A stretch of 64,000 nucleotides of DNA from Gordonia soli NBRC 108243 (GTDB lineage Bacteria; Actinomycetota; Actinomycetes; Mycobacteriales; Mycobacteriaceae), in contig NZ_BANX01000028.1 in the NCBI RefSeq assembly GCF_000334455.1, forward strand, positions 104,617 to 168,616. The letters run 5' to 3'. A program made the position numbers and the translations under genes. The notes under the pieces were generated by a model. The model saw only the letters and a program-made list of their open reading frames with translations. It had not been told where the DNA came from and ran no database searches. Positions 1 to 12,100 of the stretch are shown here, piece by piece; within the stretch, counting starts at the first letter, position 1; the number at the start of each line of letters is the position of its first letter.

Positions 1-812
1 GCTGCCGAGGTTCGACGGGTCCGGCATCGCCGCACCCCGACGGACACGCCTGGGGTTCGCGATTCCCCGAGATCACCGTTCTCGACCAGGTGCGTGCCGA
101 GGTGGCCCTGATGGACCGCCTCGGCATCGCCGTGGTCGGCGCCGTGCTCGGCGGGTCGATGGGAGGGGCCCGCGCACTCGAGTGGGTCATCGAGTACCCC
201 GACCGCGTGCGGAGCGCGCTGGTGCTGGCCGTGGGTGCACGCGCAACCGGCGACCAGATCGGCACCCAGACCACCCAGATCGCAGCCATCACCTCGGATC
301 CCGACTGGCAGGGCGGCGACTACCACGACTCCGGCTCGGCACCCACCGCCGGGCTCCGGATCGCCCGCCGCATAGCCCATCTCACCTATCGGGGTGAGGT
401 CGAACTCGACGACCGTTTCGCCAATTCGGCGCAGGGGGACGAGAATCCGCTGGACGGCGGACGGTACGCCGTCCAGAGCTACCTCGAGCATCAGGCCGAC
501 AAGCTGGTCGGGCGCTTCGACGCGAGCAGTTACGTCGTACTCAGCAAGGTGCTCAACAACCACGACGTCGGACGCGGACGCGGCGGCATCGAGGCCGCCC
601 TCGCCGGGTGCACGGTTCCGGTGGTCGTGGGCGGGATCGATTCGGATCGCCTGTACCCGTTGCGGTTACAGGTCGAGATCGCCGAGTCGCTCGGGAACTG
701 CGTCGGCGGACTGCAGGTCATCCGATCCGACCGCGGTCACGACGGATTCCTCACCGAATTCGACGCGATCAGCGAATTGCTCAAGCGCACCGTCGAACTC
801 GCGCGCGGCTGA
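1..812 (+). CDS. metX: Homoserine O-acetyltransferase, C-terminal part (cut by window edge)
   Basis: This is the 3' part of a gene whose start lies before the window; the reading frame is open from base 3. It transfers an acetyl group from acetyl-CoA to homoserine, the committed step to methionine in mycolate actinomycetes. The visible protein opens with the family segment [19 protein letters not shown]. It then has the nucleophile elbow GGSMGG and ends with the charge-relay Asp in a [14 protein letters not shown] stretch and His in RGHDGFL, as expected for an alpha/beta-hydrolase-fold acyltransferase. The homoserine O-succinyltransferase of enterobacteria is unrelated, so acetyl is the expected donor. 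The next gene is convergent, with only about 50 bp between them. Confidence 0.93.
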   Translation, partial: CRGSTGPASPHPDGHAWGSRFPEITVLDQVRAEVALMDRLGIAVVGAVLGGSMGGARALEWVIEYPDRVRSALVLAVGARATGDQIGTQTTQIAAITSDPDWQGGDYHDSGSAPTAGLRIARRIAHLTYRGEVELDDRFANSAQGDENPLDGGRYAVQSYLEHQADKLVGRFDASSYVVLSKVLNNHDVGRGRGGIEAALAGCTVPVVVGGIDSDRLYPLRLQVEIAESLGNCVGGLQVIRSDRGHDGFLTEFDAISELLKRTVELARG

Positions 813-862
813 CCCGACCCGACCACCCACGGACGGGGATCGGCGATCTGAGGCAGCGCGGT

Positions 863-2578
863 CTATCGCGGTGCGGGCACCGACGGTACGCCGGCTCCCG
901 ACGTCGAGGTCTGCGGGGCTCGCGCCTCGGGGGCGCGCGGAGCCGCCGATCGACCCTCCGGTGCCTGGCCACTCTGAGCCTGGCCGTTCTGTGCCTGACC
1001 ACCCGGGGCCTGCTCGCGCGTCGGCGAGAGCTGCGGCGGGCGCGGGGTCTGCGGAGCCGTCGTCGTCGGGGGCGCCCAGCCCTCCGGTAGCCAGCCACGC
1101 GGAATGGTCGGTGCCGGTTGGCCTTCCGGCCACGGAATCGCCGGTAGCGGGTACGGGGACAACGTCTTGGTGTCGGTCGTCGGCGGCGTCGAGGGCGGCA
1201 GTTCAGTGGTCGCCCATCCCGGCGAGTCGTTCCAGCGCTGTTCGGTGCGCGGCGCCGGGGCAACCGTCGTCGGCACCGGCAGCTGAACGTCGGGCAACTC
1301 GGTCGTCGGCGGGGCCACCGTCGTGGCAACGGCCGGTTGGGAGCTCGACTCCTGCTCGGCGGTCGCCTCACTGGTGGCCACCGATGTCGGCGCCGGCGAC
1401 GGCGCGGGACCCGACTGACCGGTCAACGACGAGCTGACCGCGTAGACGGTCATCAGTGCGGCAGCCAGGATCGCACCGACGACGGCGAGCGGTGCCGCCG
1501 ACAGCCACTGGCGGGGGCGGCGGCCACCGATGAACGCCAGGCGTGTGGTCAGACCTGCAGAGGCCCGAGCCAGGATCGCGGCGCCGGTCGCGGCGGCCAG
1601 TTCCGGCGACTCCGGCCGCACGACCTCACCGAAGGACGTCCCCGCCATGCTGCCGACGATCGGCAGGTTCGCCAGACCGCCGACGAAGACGACGGCCTCG
1701 GGCGGCCGGCCACCACGAGCGCGGGCATCGCCGACGTAGTGCTCCAGCAGTGTGCGGGCCTCGGCGACCATCGGCGCAGCAGCGCTCTCGACGGTGGCGG
1801 CCGTGAGGCTCACCCGCCCGGCGCCGTCGGCCAGCAGGATCGATTCGGCATCGCCGGTGCCGGCGTTCGCCAGCTCTTCTTTGGCGGTGCGGCACACGCT
1901 CAGCAGCGCGGTGCGTTGCTGACGGGTCCGCAGACCGCCCTCGCCGACGGTCTCGTCCACTGCCAGCCACCGCACGATCGCGCGGTCGAGTTGTTGCCCG
2001 CTGAGCACCTTGGAGCGCTGGACATCGCTGATGCGCTTGGTCGCCGGGTCGACGGTGAAGACGGACATGCCGGTGTCGCCGCAGTCGACGACGACCACGG
2101 AACCGAACCGGTCGATCTGACCGGTCGACGACAGGTACTCCACGATGGCGGCATCCTCGTCGACCAGGTGGATCTGGCGTCGGGGTCCCGACCCGCGGGA
2201 GCGGAGTTCACGCCGCTGTGGTCCGGTCCGTGAGGAGACACCGATGGGCCCGACCGACAGCCCGCCGTCGCGTGCCGCGCCGAGCATCAGGTCGATGCCT
2301 GCGTTGACGCGGCCGGCGGTGTCGAGTCCGTCACTGCGGTCCACGTCGATGACCCGGGTGTCCACGACGTTGCGGCCCGAGTCGTCGCGCGTCAGCAGGA
2401 CGTAGTGGATCATTCCACCGCCTGCAGATACGCCAAGAGACGTCGACCCGCCTGGAGTTGTCGTGTCCTCGGTGATCGTCGTAGTGATACGTTCCCCCGC
2501 TGTCGTCTGCGCCCGGCAGCACCGGGTGCCCTTCGGGCGTGTCGGAAATCGGTCGGCGCAACCGGGTCCGACCAGCAT
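863..2578 (-). CDS. Membrane-anchored Hsp70-like ATPase with Pro/Thr-rich extracellular tail
   Basis: Residues 45-360 resemble the Hsp70/actin-type ATPase fold, with a glycine-rich loop near LGVSAGGGM, a second phosphate loop VVVVDCGDTGMS and an adenosine loop VVFVGGLANLP. The substrate-binding half of DnaK is missing. One transmembrane helix follows at about 364-386, then a tail of roughly 185 residues rich in Pro, Thr and Ala, ending in Gly-Gln-Ala repeats. The ATPase should be cytoplasmic and the tail outside. Similar proteins are common in mycolate actinomycetes, but I know of no firmly assigned role. The start is uncertain: the ATG at 2578 has a GAGG upstream but the first 40 residues look unlike the family, and no GTG lies before the first conserved loop. 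Confidence 0.75.
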   Translation of the reverse strand: MLVGPGCADRFPTRPKGTRCCRAQTTAGERITTTITEDTTTPGGSTSLGVSAGGGMIHYVLLTRDDSGRNVVDTRVIDVDRSDGLDTAGRVNAGIDLMLGAARDGGLSVGPIGVSSRTGPQRRELRSRGSGPRRQIHLVDEDAAIVEYLSSTGQIDRFGSVVVVDCGDTGMSVFTVDPATKRISDVQRSKVLSGQQLDRAIVRWLAVDETVGEGGLRTRQQRTALLSVCRTAKEELANAGTGDAESILLADGAGRVSLTAATVESAAAPMVAEARTLLEHYVGDARARGGRPPEAVVFVGGLANLPIVGSMAGTSFGEVVRPESPELAAATGAAILARASAGLTTRLAFIGGRRPRQWLSAAPLAVVGAILAAALMTVYAVSSSLTGQSGPAPSPAPTSVATSEATAEQESSSQPAVATTVAPPTTELPDVQLPVPTTVAPAPRTEQRWNDSPGWATTELPPSTPPTTDTKTLSPYPLPAIPWPEGQPAPTIPRGWLPEGWAPPTTTAPQTPRPPQLSPTREQAPGGQAQNGQAQSGQAPEGRSAAPRAPEARAPQTSTSGAGVPSVPAPR

Positions 2579-2615
2579 GGATCGACCTCAGGTCACGCGT
2601 GTGTCTCTATTGTAA

Positions 2616-2942
2616 TCAATCTGTGCCCAAAGGATCGATCGACGTGGCCAACCAGAGGATGGTCGCGCCCACCGCAGCGGTGGCCACCACATCGAAGAAA
2701 CGACCTCTCACCTGCAGAAGACCCGCGCGAGACGTCGGTATGAGGGCCCGGAGAAGTGATGCTAGAAGTAATGCGGAACCGAACACGAAAGCCCCGCGGC
2801 GCCAGCGATCGAACAACACCAGCACTGCCGCGACCAGCCCGGCCAACAGAACCAGCAGGTAGGGAACCTGCACCAGGTAGGCACGCAGGTGTCGGGCGCG
2901 CCGCAGACGCTCGGTCCGCGGTTCGATCCCGCCGGAGGTCAC
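2616..2942 (-). CDS. DUF3017 small membrane protein
   Basis: This is a 108-residue protein with three predicted hydrophobic helices, at about 22-43, 50-68 and 84-103, and a basic N-terminus. It matches in size, topology and position the DUF3017 proteins encoded directly downstream of folD in many actinobacteria, such as the gene after folD in M. tuberculosis. Its GTG start overlaps the folD stop as GTGA, so the two are probably translationally coupled. Its function is unknown. The partnership with folD suggests, without proof, a link to one-carbon metabolism or merely conserved synteny. Confidence 0.82.
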   Translation of the reverse strand: MTSGGIEPRTERLRRARHLRAYLVQVPYLLVLLAGLVAAVLVLFDRWRRGAFVFGSALLLASLLRALIPTSRAGLLQVRGRFFDVVATAAVGATILWLATSIDPLGTD

Positions 2943-3802
2943 CCGGCCGCCTCCGCGAGTTGCGCTTCTGCACGCTCCACCACGTTGACCAGCAGGAACG
3001 CTCGTGTGAGCGGGCCGACACCACCGGGGTTGGGTGAGACATGCCCGGCGACCTCCCAGACGTCGGGCGCCACATCTCCGGTGAGGCCGTCGTCGGTGCG
3101 GCTGACGCCGACGTCGATGACCGCGGCCCCGGGCTTGACCATGTCGGCGGTGATCAGGTGCGGCACCCCGGCCGCAGCGACCACGATGTCGGCGCGAGCG
3201 ACCTCGGCGGCCAGGTCACGGGTGCCGGTATGACACAGGGTGACGGTTGCGTTCTCGCTTCGCCGGGTGAGCAGCAGTCCGATGGGCCGGCCGATCGTGA
3301 CGCCGCGGCCGACAACTGTCACATGGGCGCCGGCGATCGGGATGTCGTACCGCCGCAGCAGGTGGATGACACCCCGCGGCGTGCACGGGAGTGTCGACTC
3401 CTTCCCCAGGACCAGACGGCCGAGGTTGATCGGGTGCAGACCGTCGGCGTCCTTCTCCGGGTCGATGCGCTCCAGTGCAGCGTTCTCGTCGAGGTGACGG
3501 GGCAGCGGCAACTGCACGATGTAGCCGGTGCAGGCCGGATCGGCGTTGAGCTCGTCGATGGCCGCGTTCAGTTCCTCGGTGGTCGCATCCGCGGGGAGGT
3601 CCTTGCGGATCGAGGAGACGCCGATCTTCGCGCAGTCGGCGTGCTTACCGCGTACGTAGGACTGCGATCCGGGATCGTCCCCGACCAGAACAGTGCCGAG
3701 TCCGGGGACCACGCCCGCGGCGCGCAGCTTCGCGACCCGTTCCGCGAGATCGGTGAAGATCTCGTCGCGGGTCGCCTTGCCATCGAGTCGAGTTGCGGTC
3801 AC
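2939..3802 (-). CDS. folD: Bifunctional methylenetetrahydrofolate dehydrogenase/cyclohydrolase
   Basis: FolD oxidises 5,10-methylene-THF with NADP+ and hydrolyses the product to 10-formyl-THF, supplying formyl groups for purines and initiator tRNA. The 287-residue product has the catalytic YVRGKH segment (Lys about 53), the substrate motif [10 protein letters not shown], the Rossmann segment [11 protein letters not shown] and the C-terminal [10 protein letters not shown] signature. I chose GTG at 3802 because it gives the usual family N-terminus (TATRLDGKA); the frame stays open upstream without family similarity. The gene faces the PLP dehydratase across about 55 bp and is followed by DUF3017 with an overlapping start. 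Confidence 0.95.
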   Translation of the reverse strand: MTATRLDGKATRDEIFTDLAERVAKLRAAGVVPGLGTVLVGDDPGSQSYVRGKHADCAKIGVSSIRKDLPADATTEELNAAIDELNADPACTGYIVQLPLPRHLDENAALERIDPEKDADGLHPINLGRLVLGKESTLPCTPRGVIHLLRRYDIPIAGAHVTVVGRGVTIGRPIGLLLTRRSENATVTLCHTGTRDLAAEVARADIVVAAAGVPHLITADMVKPGAAVIDVGVSRTDDGLTGDVAPDVWEVAGHVSPNPGGVGPLTRAFLLVNVVERAEAQLAEAAG

Positions 3803-3857
3803 ACCGTCATTGTTCCATCCGGGATCCGATATGGGGACGAGCGGTAGCGTGCGAGCT

Positions 3858-4805
3858 GTGAGCGATCCACACCGCCTGGAGTCCGGGCAGATCCGCGAGG
3901 CTGCCCGACGGATCGACGGCCTCGTCCGTCGCACCCCCACCCAACGGTTGTCCGTCGAAGTGCCGTCGGGCCCCATCGAGGTGGTCCTCAAGCACGAATT
4001 CACCCAGTTCGGCGGGTGTTTCAAGGCACGCGGCAGCCTGAACGCGATCCTGTCCGCACGCGCCGACGGTCGGCTCGGCGACGCGGGCGTGCTGGTCGCC
4101 TCGGGCGGCAACGCCGCCATCGGCGCGGCCTGGGCCGCGCGTCTGGCCGGCACCGAGGCCACCGTGGTGGTGCCCGAGACCGCTCCGCCGGTCAAGATCG
4201 ACTCCCTGCGCCGACTCGGTGCGACCGTCCACCAGATCGGTGACCACTATCAGCAGGCGGCCGATGCCGCTTCCCGACTGGCGACCGAGACCGGCGCGCT
4301 GCTGCTGCACGCGTACGACCAGATCCCGGTGGCGGCCGGTGCCGGGACCATCGGCCTCGAACTCGCCGACGACGTCGAGGGGCCACTCACGACGGTCGCC
4401 TGCGTCGGCGGCGGCGGTCTGCTCGCGGGCCTCGCGGCCACCCTCCGTGCCGGCGATCGTCTGGTCGGCGTGGAACCGCGTGGCGCGTCATGCTTCGACC
4501 AGGCGCGCCGCACCGGCGCGCCGGTCGACGTCACGCTGGACAGCATCGCGTCGGATTCGCTGGGCGCCACCAGGGTCGGCGACATCTGCTGGGCTTCCGT
4601 CGCCGACCGCGAGGTCGATTCCGTCGTCGTCGACGACGCCGACCTCATCGAGGCCCGACGGCGCCTGTGGGAGAACCTGCGGGTGGTCGTCGAACACGGC
4701 ACCGCTGCTGCCGTGGCCGCGGTCCTGACCGGTCGGGTCACCCCGGCTCCCGGCAGCACGCTGTGCATCGTGCTGTGCGGCGCCAACACCTCTCTCGACC
4801 TGTGA
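3858..4805 (+). CDS. PLP-dependent threonine/serine dehydratase-like enzyme
   Basis: This 315-residue fold-type II PLP enzyme has the Schiff-base lysine in CFKARGSL (Lys56), the asparagine loop ASGGNAAIG and the phosphate-binding glycine loop GGGGLL. It most resembles catabolic serine/threonine ammonia-lyases without a regulatory ACT domain. The usual SFK is CFK here. The exact substrate (threonine, serine or a hydroxyaspartate-like compound) cannot be read from the sequence. GTG at 3858 fits the family N-terminus, although the frame is open further upstream inside folD. It diverges from folD and ends facing the DUF7064-like gene. Confidence 0.85.
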   Translation: MSDPHRLESGQIREAARRIDGLVRRTPTQRLSVEVPSGPIEVVLKHEFTQFGGCFKARGSLNAILSARADGRLGDAGVLVASGGNAAIGAAWAARLAGTEATVVVPETAPPVKIDSLRRLGATVHQIGDHYQQAADAASRLATETGALLLHAYDQIPVAAGAGTIGLELADDVEGPLTTVACVGGGGLLAGLAATLRAGDRLVGVEPRGASCFDQARRTGAPVDVTLDSIASDSLGATRVGDICWASVADREVDSVVVDDADLIEARRRLWENLRVVVEHGTAAAVAAVLTGRVTPAPGSTLCIVLCGANTSLDL

Positions 4806-4874
4806 GGGCACGGTCGTCGGCCCGGTTCGTCTGGTCAGAATCCGGGTGCGCAGTATTCAGCTGGGTCGAACCGG

Positions 4875-5990
4875 TCAGGGCGCCAGGGTGAACCAGTCGG
4901 AGAACCCCGACGGGTCGTGGCGGCCCAGCGCTCCGTGCTCGAACAACCCATGGCCTTCGTGCCGCACGCCGTCTCCGTCGGTCAACACGAAGTGACCGGA
5001 ATGGTCGATCATGCTGAACGGCGTGGTCGCCAGCACAGCCGGATCGGTCATGTCGTGGGTGACCCGCTCGGTGAAGCCCTCGCCCTTCCATGAGCCGTGG
5101 GCCCACTGCGAATCGCCGCCGTAACCACCACCCAGTGCGATCGGTGCGAACTGTCGCGATTCGACCTCCAGGGTGAGTCGCTCGCCGCTGCGTGTGACCA
5201 CGTCGACGTGGGCTCCGGTCGGGATGCGGGTGCCGGGGCGGTAGTCGATGGTCGCATCGACCGTGGTGAGCGGGTCCACGCGACCGTCGCGCCAGAACCT
5301 GGTGCAGTCGAACATCGTTCGGATCCCGGTCGGCTCCTCCTGCACGATGATCATGATCCAGTTGTCCTCGAAGGCGATCGGAAGGTACAGCCACCACATG
5401 CCCTCGAACGGCGGATCCTCCGGGCGCCCGGCGGGCTCGGCCTCACCGATGGGCCGGATGCCCCAGGACCGGTCCCGACTCCCCATCCAGCGGTCCGGCG
5501 TCACCGCGATCGACTCACCGTCGACCTCCACGGTTCCCGACCATGCCCCGACCTGCGCGAACCGGCACGCATCCAACGTCACTCGCCGAGCACTGGTCAT
5601 GACATGCGGGTGTTCGCGGACCGCCGGGAACAGCCCCTCCCACGTGACGTCCATGGCGATGCCCTCGGTCTCCTCGAGCACGATCCGGAGCTTGTGCAGG
5701 GGCTCGACGACTTCCACTCGATATGCGCCGACCCGCTGATCGAGCCGATTCGCGTCGATGGCATCCGACAGGTGGAGTGCCGTTTGCGAATTTTCTTGAC
5801 GGATAAGCACATACGCGTCCTTGACGCCCAGACGCGGGTAGTACCCGATGCCGGTGATCAGCATCGTGTCGCCCTCGCGGTCGAGGAGGTTGAAGTAGGA
5901 GCGGTCGTAAAAATTGCGGTCGGAGGTGGCGGGCAGTCCCACCGGTTGGGCGGTCTGGTGGATCGGGAACTCGTCGAGCGGTCCGAGCAT
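4875..5990 (-). CDS. DUF7064/AttH-like beta-sandwich protein of unknown function
   Basis: This 371-residue protein is rich in beta strands and aromatic residues, with no signal peptide or membrane helix. Segments such as DRSWGIRPIG and WWLYLPIAFED resemble the DUF7064/7065 (AttH or lipocalin-like) proteins found beside aminoglycoside-phosphotransferase-like kinases in mycobacteria and relatives. Here it follows such a kinase with only one base between stop and start, so the pair is co-transcribed and probably acts together. The chemistry is unknown; steroid or lipid side-chain metabolism is a guess from the family's usual hosts. Confidence 0.68.
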   Translation of the reverse strand: MLGPLDEFPIHQTAQPVGLPATSDRNFYDRSYFNLLDREGDTMLITGIGYYPRLGVKDAYVLIRQENSQTALHLSDAIDANRLDQRVGAYRVEVVEPLHKLRIVLEETEGIAMDVTWEGLFPAVREHPHVMTSARRVTLDACRFAQVGAWSGTVEVDGESIAVTPDRWMGSRDRSWGIRPIGEAEPAGRPEDPPFEGMWWLYLPIAFEDNWIMIIVQEEPTGIRTMFDCTRFWRDGRVDPLTTVDATIDYRPGTRIPTGAHVDVVTRSGERLTLEVESRQFAPIALGGGYGGDSQWAHGSWKGEGFTERVTHDMTDPAVLATTPFSMIDHSGHFVLTDGDGVRHEGHGLFEHGALGRHDPSGFSDWFTLAP

Positions 5991-5991
5991 G

Positions 5992-7810
<1,819 letters not shown>

Positions 7811-7823
7811 GGGGCGTCCTCAA

Positions 7824-7852
7824 CCGGTACATGATCGGCCCGGTACATGATC
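7824..7852. repeat. Two direct copies of CCGGTACATGATC
   Basis: The 13-bp sequence CCGGTACATGATC is repeated exactly with a 16-bp period, just after the tetR stop and about 180 bp before trmL. It contains the palindromic GTAC core. It could be a protein-binding pair or the result of a local slip. Confidence 0.6.
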
Positions 7853-8030
7853 CGACCGGCTCCCGCCCGCCGACAGCCGACCGACCTCAGCCACCCACCA
7901 CGGACCTTCGACGCGGGGCCACCACCCCGACGCGGATGACGTGACACCCGCGTGCACACAGAAAGCCCGCGTCCACGACCTCGAACTGCCGGCGGGCCGT
8001 CACCGGCGTGCCCGCTAAGCTGACCGGGTC

Positions 8031-8495
8031 ATGTTCCGCATCATGTTCTTCGAGCCGCGCATCCCACCCAACACGGGCAACGCGATCCGGCTGGCCGCCA
8101 ACACCGGCTGCGAACTCCACCTCATCGAGCCCCTCGGCTTCGGCATGTCCGATGCGCAGGTGAAACGCGCCGGACTCGACTACCACGAGATGGCCACGGT
8201 CACAGTTCATCCCGATCTCGATGCTGCCCTGACATCGGTGGCGCCGGCCCGCGTCTACGCGTTCACCGCACATGCGACGCGCTTCCACTCCGACGTCGAG
8301 TACCGGCCGGGCGACGTGCTGCTGTTCGGCCCGGAGCCGACCGGCCTCTCGGACGAGGTGCTGGCGCGGCCGGAGATCACCGAGCGCATCCGCATCCCGA
8401 TGTTGGCCGGACGCCGGTCGCACAACCTCGCGAACGCGGCGAGCATCGCCATCTACGAGGCATGGCGACAGCAGGGGTTCGACGGCGCGGTCTGA
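8031..8495 (+). CDS. trmL: tRNA (cytidine(34)-2'-O)-methyltransferase
   Basis: This compact SPOUT methyltransferase (154 residues) has the family start MFRIMFFEPRIPPNTGNAIR, the SAM-knot segments LLFGPEPTGLS and IPMLAGRRSHNLANAASIAIYE, and no extra RNA-binding domain. TrmL methylates the 2'-hydroxyl of the wobble base of some tRNA-Leu species. It stands alone; the GIY-YIG gene runs into it from the other side and the two stop codons lie side by side. Confidence 0.88.
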   Translation: MFRIMFFEPRIPPNTGNAIRLAANTGCELHLIEPLGFGMSDAQVKRAGLDYHEMATVTVHPDLDAALTSVAPARVYAFTAHATRFHSDVEYRPGDVLLFGPEPTGLSDEVLARPEITERIRIPMLAGRRSHNLANAASIAIYEAWRQQGFDGAV

Positions 8496-9083
8496 TCAGC
8501 TCCGATTCGACACGATCGGAAGACCGGCCGCGACCCGTTTGGCTGCCTTTCGTGCGGCACTCAGGTTTCGGTGGTACGGATTCTCGGAGTTACCCATCAG
8601 ATTCAGCGGGAGGTCGAGAACTTCGATCAGCTCGTCCTCCAAAGTCCACGGCTCCGTGTGCTGGACCCACGCCACACGCGCGTGGGCCGCCATCCATTCA
8701 GACAGAGCAGCCTCACCGGTATGGAAATGCATCTTCGTGCCAGAACCCGTACGGCGTAGCTGGAGCCCGAGCTCCGCAGCCAGCAGACACCCCAAGGAAA
8801 GCCGCAAAGTGGATGTTGCGGCATTGCCTTTGTAGTGGTTGCGGATGGTCTGCACACTGGCAGGCTTGCCATTGACCGGTGGCTTACTGGGACTGATTCC
8901 CGCGTAGAGGAGCCAGGCACCACCGCGGTGCTGACAGCCGACGGCGTCGATGTCAGAAGCCGGCACAGTATCGAACCACCATCCGTATACCCCGGGCCCG
9001 TCCGGGACCGGACAGGGCTTCGTCAAGACTTCGTCGCGAGAATGCATCCGCGCGCCGAGGTATTCCTGCAGTCCAGCGGTCAT
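8496..9083 (-). CDS. GIY-YIG-like nuclease-domain protein
   Basis: This 195-residue protein carries a variant GIY-YIG motif: GVY at 31-33 and YAG at 60-62, followed by Arg81 in IRNHYKG and a candidate metal-binding Glu at about 151. The order and spacing match a stand-alone GIY-YIG catalytic module, though I cannot confirm activity. No DNA-binding domain is attached. Codon use looks less GC-extreme than in its neighbours, which hints at transfer. It sits between two conserved housekeeping genes, trmL and dnaE2, and has no obvious operon partner. A role in DNA repair is only a guess from its SOS-gene neighbour. Confidence 0.65.
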   Translation of the reverse strand: MTAGLQEYLGARMHSRDEVLTKPCPVPDGPGVYGWWFDTVPASDIDAVGCQHRGGAWLLYAGISPSKPPVNGKPASVQTIRNHYKGNAATSTLRLSLGCLLAAELGLQLRRTGSGTKMHFHTGEAALSEWMAAHARVAWVQHTEPWTLEDELIEVLDLPLNLMGNSENPYHRNLSAARKAAKRVAAGLPIVSNRS

Positions 9084-9102
9084 GAATGAATGCTCGCACC
9101 CT

Positions 9103-12100
9103 CTACCGGAAGTCCCGCGACTTGGTACCGACCCGCAGGTCGAGTCGCTCGAGCCGCTCGGCCACCACGGTGACCGCCCCCTCCGCGTTCTGCACTCGAC
9201 CGCGGACCACCAGCGCGGAGGCGGTCTGGGCCAGCTGACGTTGTCGGGTCCACAGACCCACGGAACACACCACGTTGACCATCCCCGTCTCGTCCTCGAG
9301 GTTCATGAACGTCACCCCGGACGCGGTGGCGGGCCGCTGACGGTGGGTCACCGCGCCGGCGACCACCACTCGGGAGCCGTCGGGCACCGACAACAGGCTG
9401 TCGGCCACCTGCACGCCCATCGCATCCAGTCGCGGGCGGAGGAACTGGGTGGGGTACGACGTCGGGGTGATACCGGTGGCCCAGGCATCGGTGGCGGCGA
9501 GTTCCAGGTCGGAGAGGCCGGGCAGGGTCGGTGCACCCGACACCGGTTGCAGCTCCAGCTGATCCGCGCGCACCTCGGCGGCGGCACCGGCCTCCCACAG
9601 CGCTTGTCGCCGACTCACCCCGAAGGCGTCGAAGGCACCTGCACCCGCGAGGCCCTCGATCTGCCGGACGGTCAGCTCAGCCCGTCGGGAGAGGTCGACG
9701 ATGCCGGTGTACTCGCCGCCGGCGGCACGGCACGTGACGATCCGTTCGGCGACGTCGTCTCCGATCCCCCGGACACCCGACAGCCCCAGCCGCACGTCGA
9801 GGCCCTCGTTCTCCAACGTCGCGTGCACCACCGACAGGTTGATGTCGGGTCGATGCACCGAGACGCCGTGTCGTCGGGCATCGGCGACCAACGTCTGCGG
9901 CGAGTAGAAACCCATCGGCTGTGCGCGCAGCAGCGCAGCGCAGAACGCCGCGGGATGATGCAGCTTGAACCACGACGAGTAGAAGACCAGCGAGGCGAAA
10001 CTCTGTGAGTGACTCTCCGGGAAGCCGAAGTTCGCGAACGCGGCCAACTTCTCGTAGATCCGGTCGGCGACGTCGCCGGTGATCCCATGCTTGCGCTCCA
10101 TCCCCTCGTAGAAGCGGAGCTTGAGTTGTTCCATCTTTTCCGGCGACCGCTTGGATCCCATCGCCCGGCGCAGCTGATCGGCGCCGGCGGCATCGAATCC
10201 CGCCACGTCCACGGCCAATTGCATGAGCTGTTCCTGGAAGAGCGGCACGCCCAGGGTGCGATCGAGCGCCGTGCGCATGGACGGGTGCTCGACGGTCGCC
10301 TTCTCGATACCGTTGCGCCGCTTGATGTACGGATGCACCGAACCACCCTGGATCGGACCGGGACGGATGAGCGCCACTTCCACCACGAGGTCGTAGAAGG
10401 TGCGCGGTTTGAGCCGGGGCAGGGTCGCCATCTGCGCGCGTGACTCGACCTGGAACACCCCGACCGAGTCGGCGCGACACAGCATGTCGTATACCGCCTT
10501 CTCGCCGAGATCCAGGGTCGCGAGGTCGACGTGCAACCCTTTGTGCTCGGCGACCAGATCGATCGCATAGTGCAGCGCCGACAGCATGCCGAGCCCCAGC
10601 AGGTCGAACTTCACCAGCCCGATCGCCGCGCAGTCGTCCTTGTCCCACTGCAGCACACTGCGGTTCTCCATCCGGGCCCACTCCGTGGGGCAGACATCGG
10701 CGATGGGCCGGTCGCAGATCACCATGCCGCCGGAGTGGATGCCGAGATGCCGTGGTGTGCCGAGGAGTTGGGCGGCCAGATCGGTGACGTCGTCGGGAGC
10801 CTCCTGCGGCATCTTGCTCCATGCGTCCTGCTGACCGATGGCATAACCGAGTGCCCTCGCCATGTCGCGGATCGACGACTTGCCGCGATAGGTGATGACG
10901 TTGGCGACCTGCGCGCTGAAGTCCCGGCCGTACCGCCGGTAGACGTACTGGATCGCCTCCTCCCGGCGATCGGATTCGATGTCGACGTCGATGTCCGGCG
11001 GTCCGTCCCGCTCCGGCGACAGGAACCGCTCGAAGAGCAGCGCGTTCGCGACCGGATCGACGTTGGTGACGCCGAGGGCGTAACAGACCGCCGAGTTCGC
11101 CGCGCTCCCCCGGCCCTGGCACAGTATGTCGTTGCGCTTGCAGAAGTCGACGATGTCGGCGACCACGAGGAAGTACCCGGGGAAGTTCAGCGACTCGATG
11201 ATCGCCAGTTCGTGCTCGATCTGCCGATAGGCCTGCGGATGTGCCCCCGGGGCACCGTAGCGGCGGACGGCGCGGGTCATCGTCAGTTCACGCAGCCAAG
11301 AGATCTCGGTGTGTCCGGTGGGTACGTCGAACGGCGGCAGTTGGGGGGCGATGAGTCCGAGTTCGAAGGCGCACTCCTGCGCCAGCTCGACCGCGGTGGA
11401 TATCGCATCCCGATGACCGGGCAACAACCGGGCCATCTCGTCGCCGCTGCGCAGATGCGCCCCACCGACTCCCGGCAGCCACCCTTCGATGGTGTCGATG
11501 TCGGTGCGGGCGCGGACGGCTGCCATCGCCATGGCCAGGCGTCGACGATGCGGACCGGCGAAGTGCGCTCCGGTGGTGGCGACGGTCCGGACGCCGTGCG
11601 CGGCGGCGGCCGCGGCCAGCGCCGCGTTGCGCTCGTCGTCGTCGGGCAGCCCGTGCGCTGTCAACTCGACGGCCACGTTGTCCCCACCGAATCGAGCGAC
11701 CAGGTCGGCGACGGCGAGCGCGGCGGCATCGACACCACCCCGATCGAGCGCCCGCCGCACCGAACCCTTGCGACAGCCGGTGAGGATCAACCAATGTCCG
11801 CCGGCCAGATCGGGGAGTCGGTCCCGGTCGTAGCGCAGCAGTCCTTTCTCCCCTGCCACCATGTGCGCGTCGGCGATGGTCCGGGAGAGCCGACGGTAGC
11901 CCTCACCGCCGCGCGCCAGGACCAGCAGGTGCTCACCTGCCGGGTCCGGGACGCCGGTGCGGGCCACGTCCGGTTCCAGCGAGAGTTCCGCCCCGAACAC
12001 CGTCGGCATCGCGAATCCCCGGGCCGCCTCTGCGAACCGGACCAGGCCGTAGAAGCCGTCGTGGTCGGTGAGTGCCAGCGCACGCAACCCCAGCCGTTGG

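Noticed and set aside
394..1437. Arg/Ser/Pro-rich frame opposite the Hsp70-like gene
   Set aside because: Its composition is that of an out-of-frame GC-rich read, and it overlaps both metX and the tail of the Hsp70-like gene.
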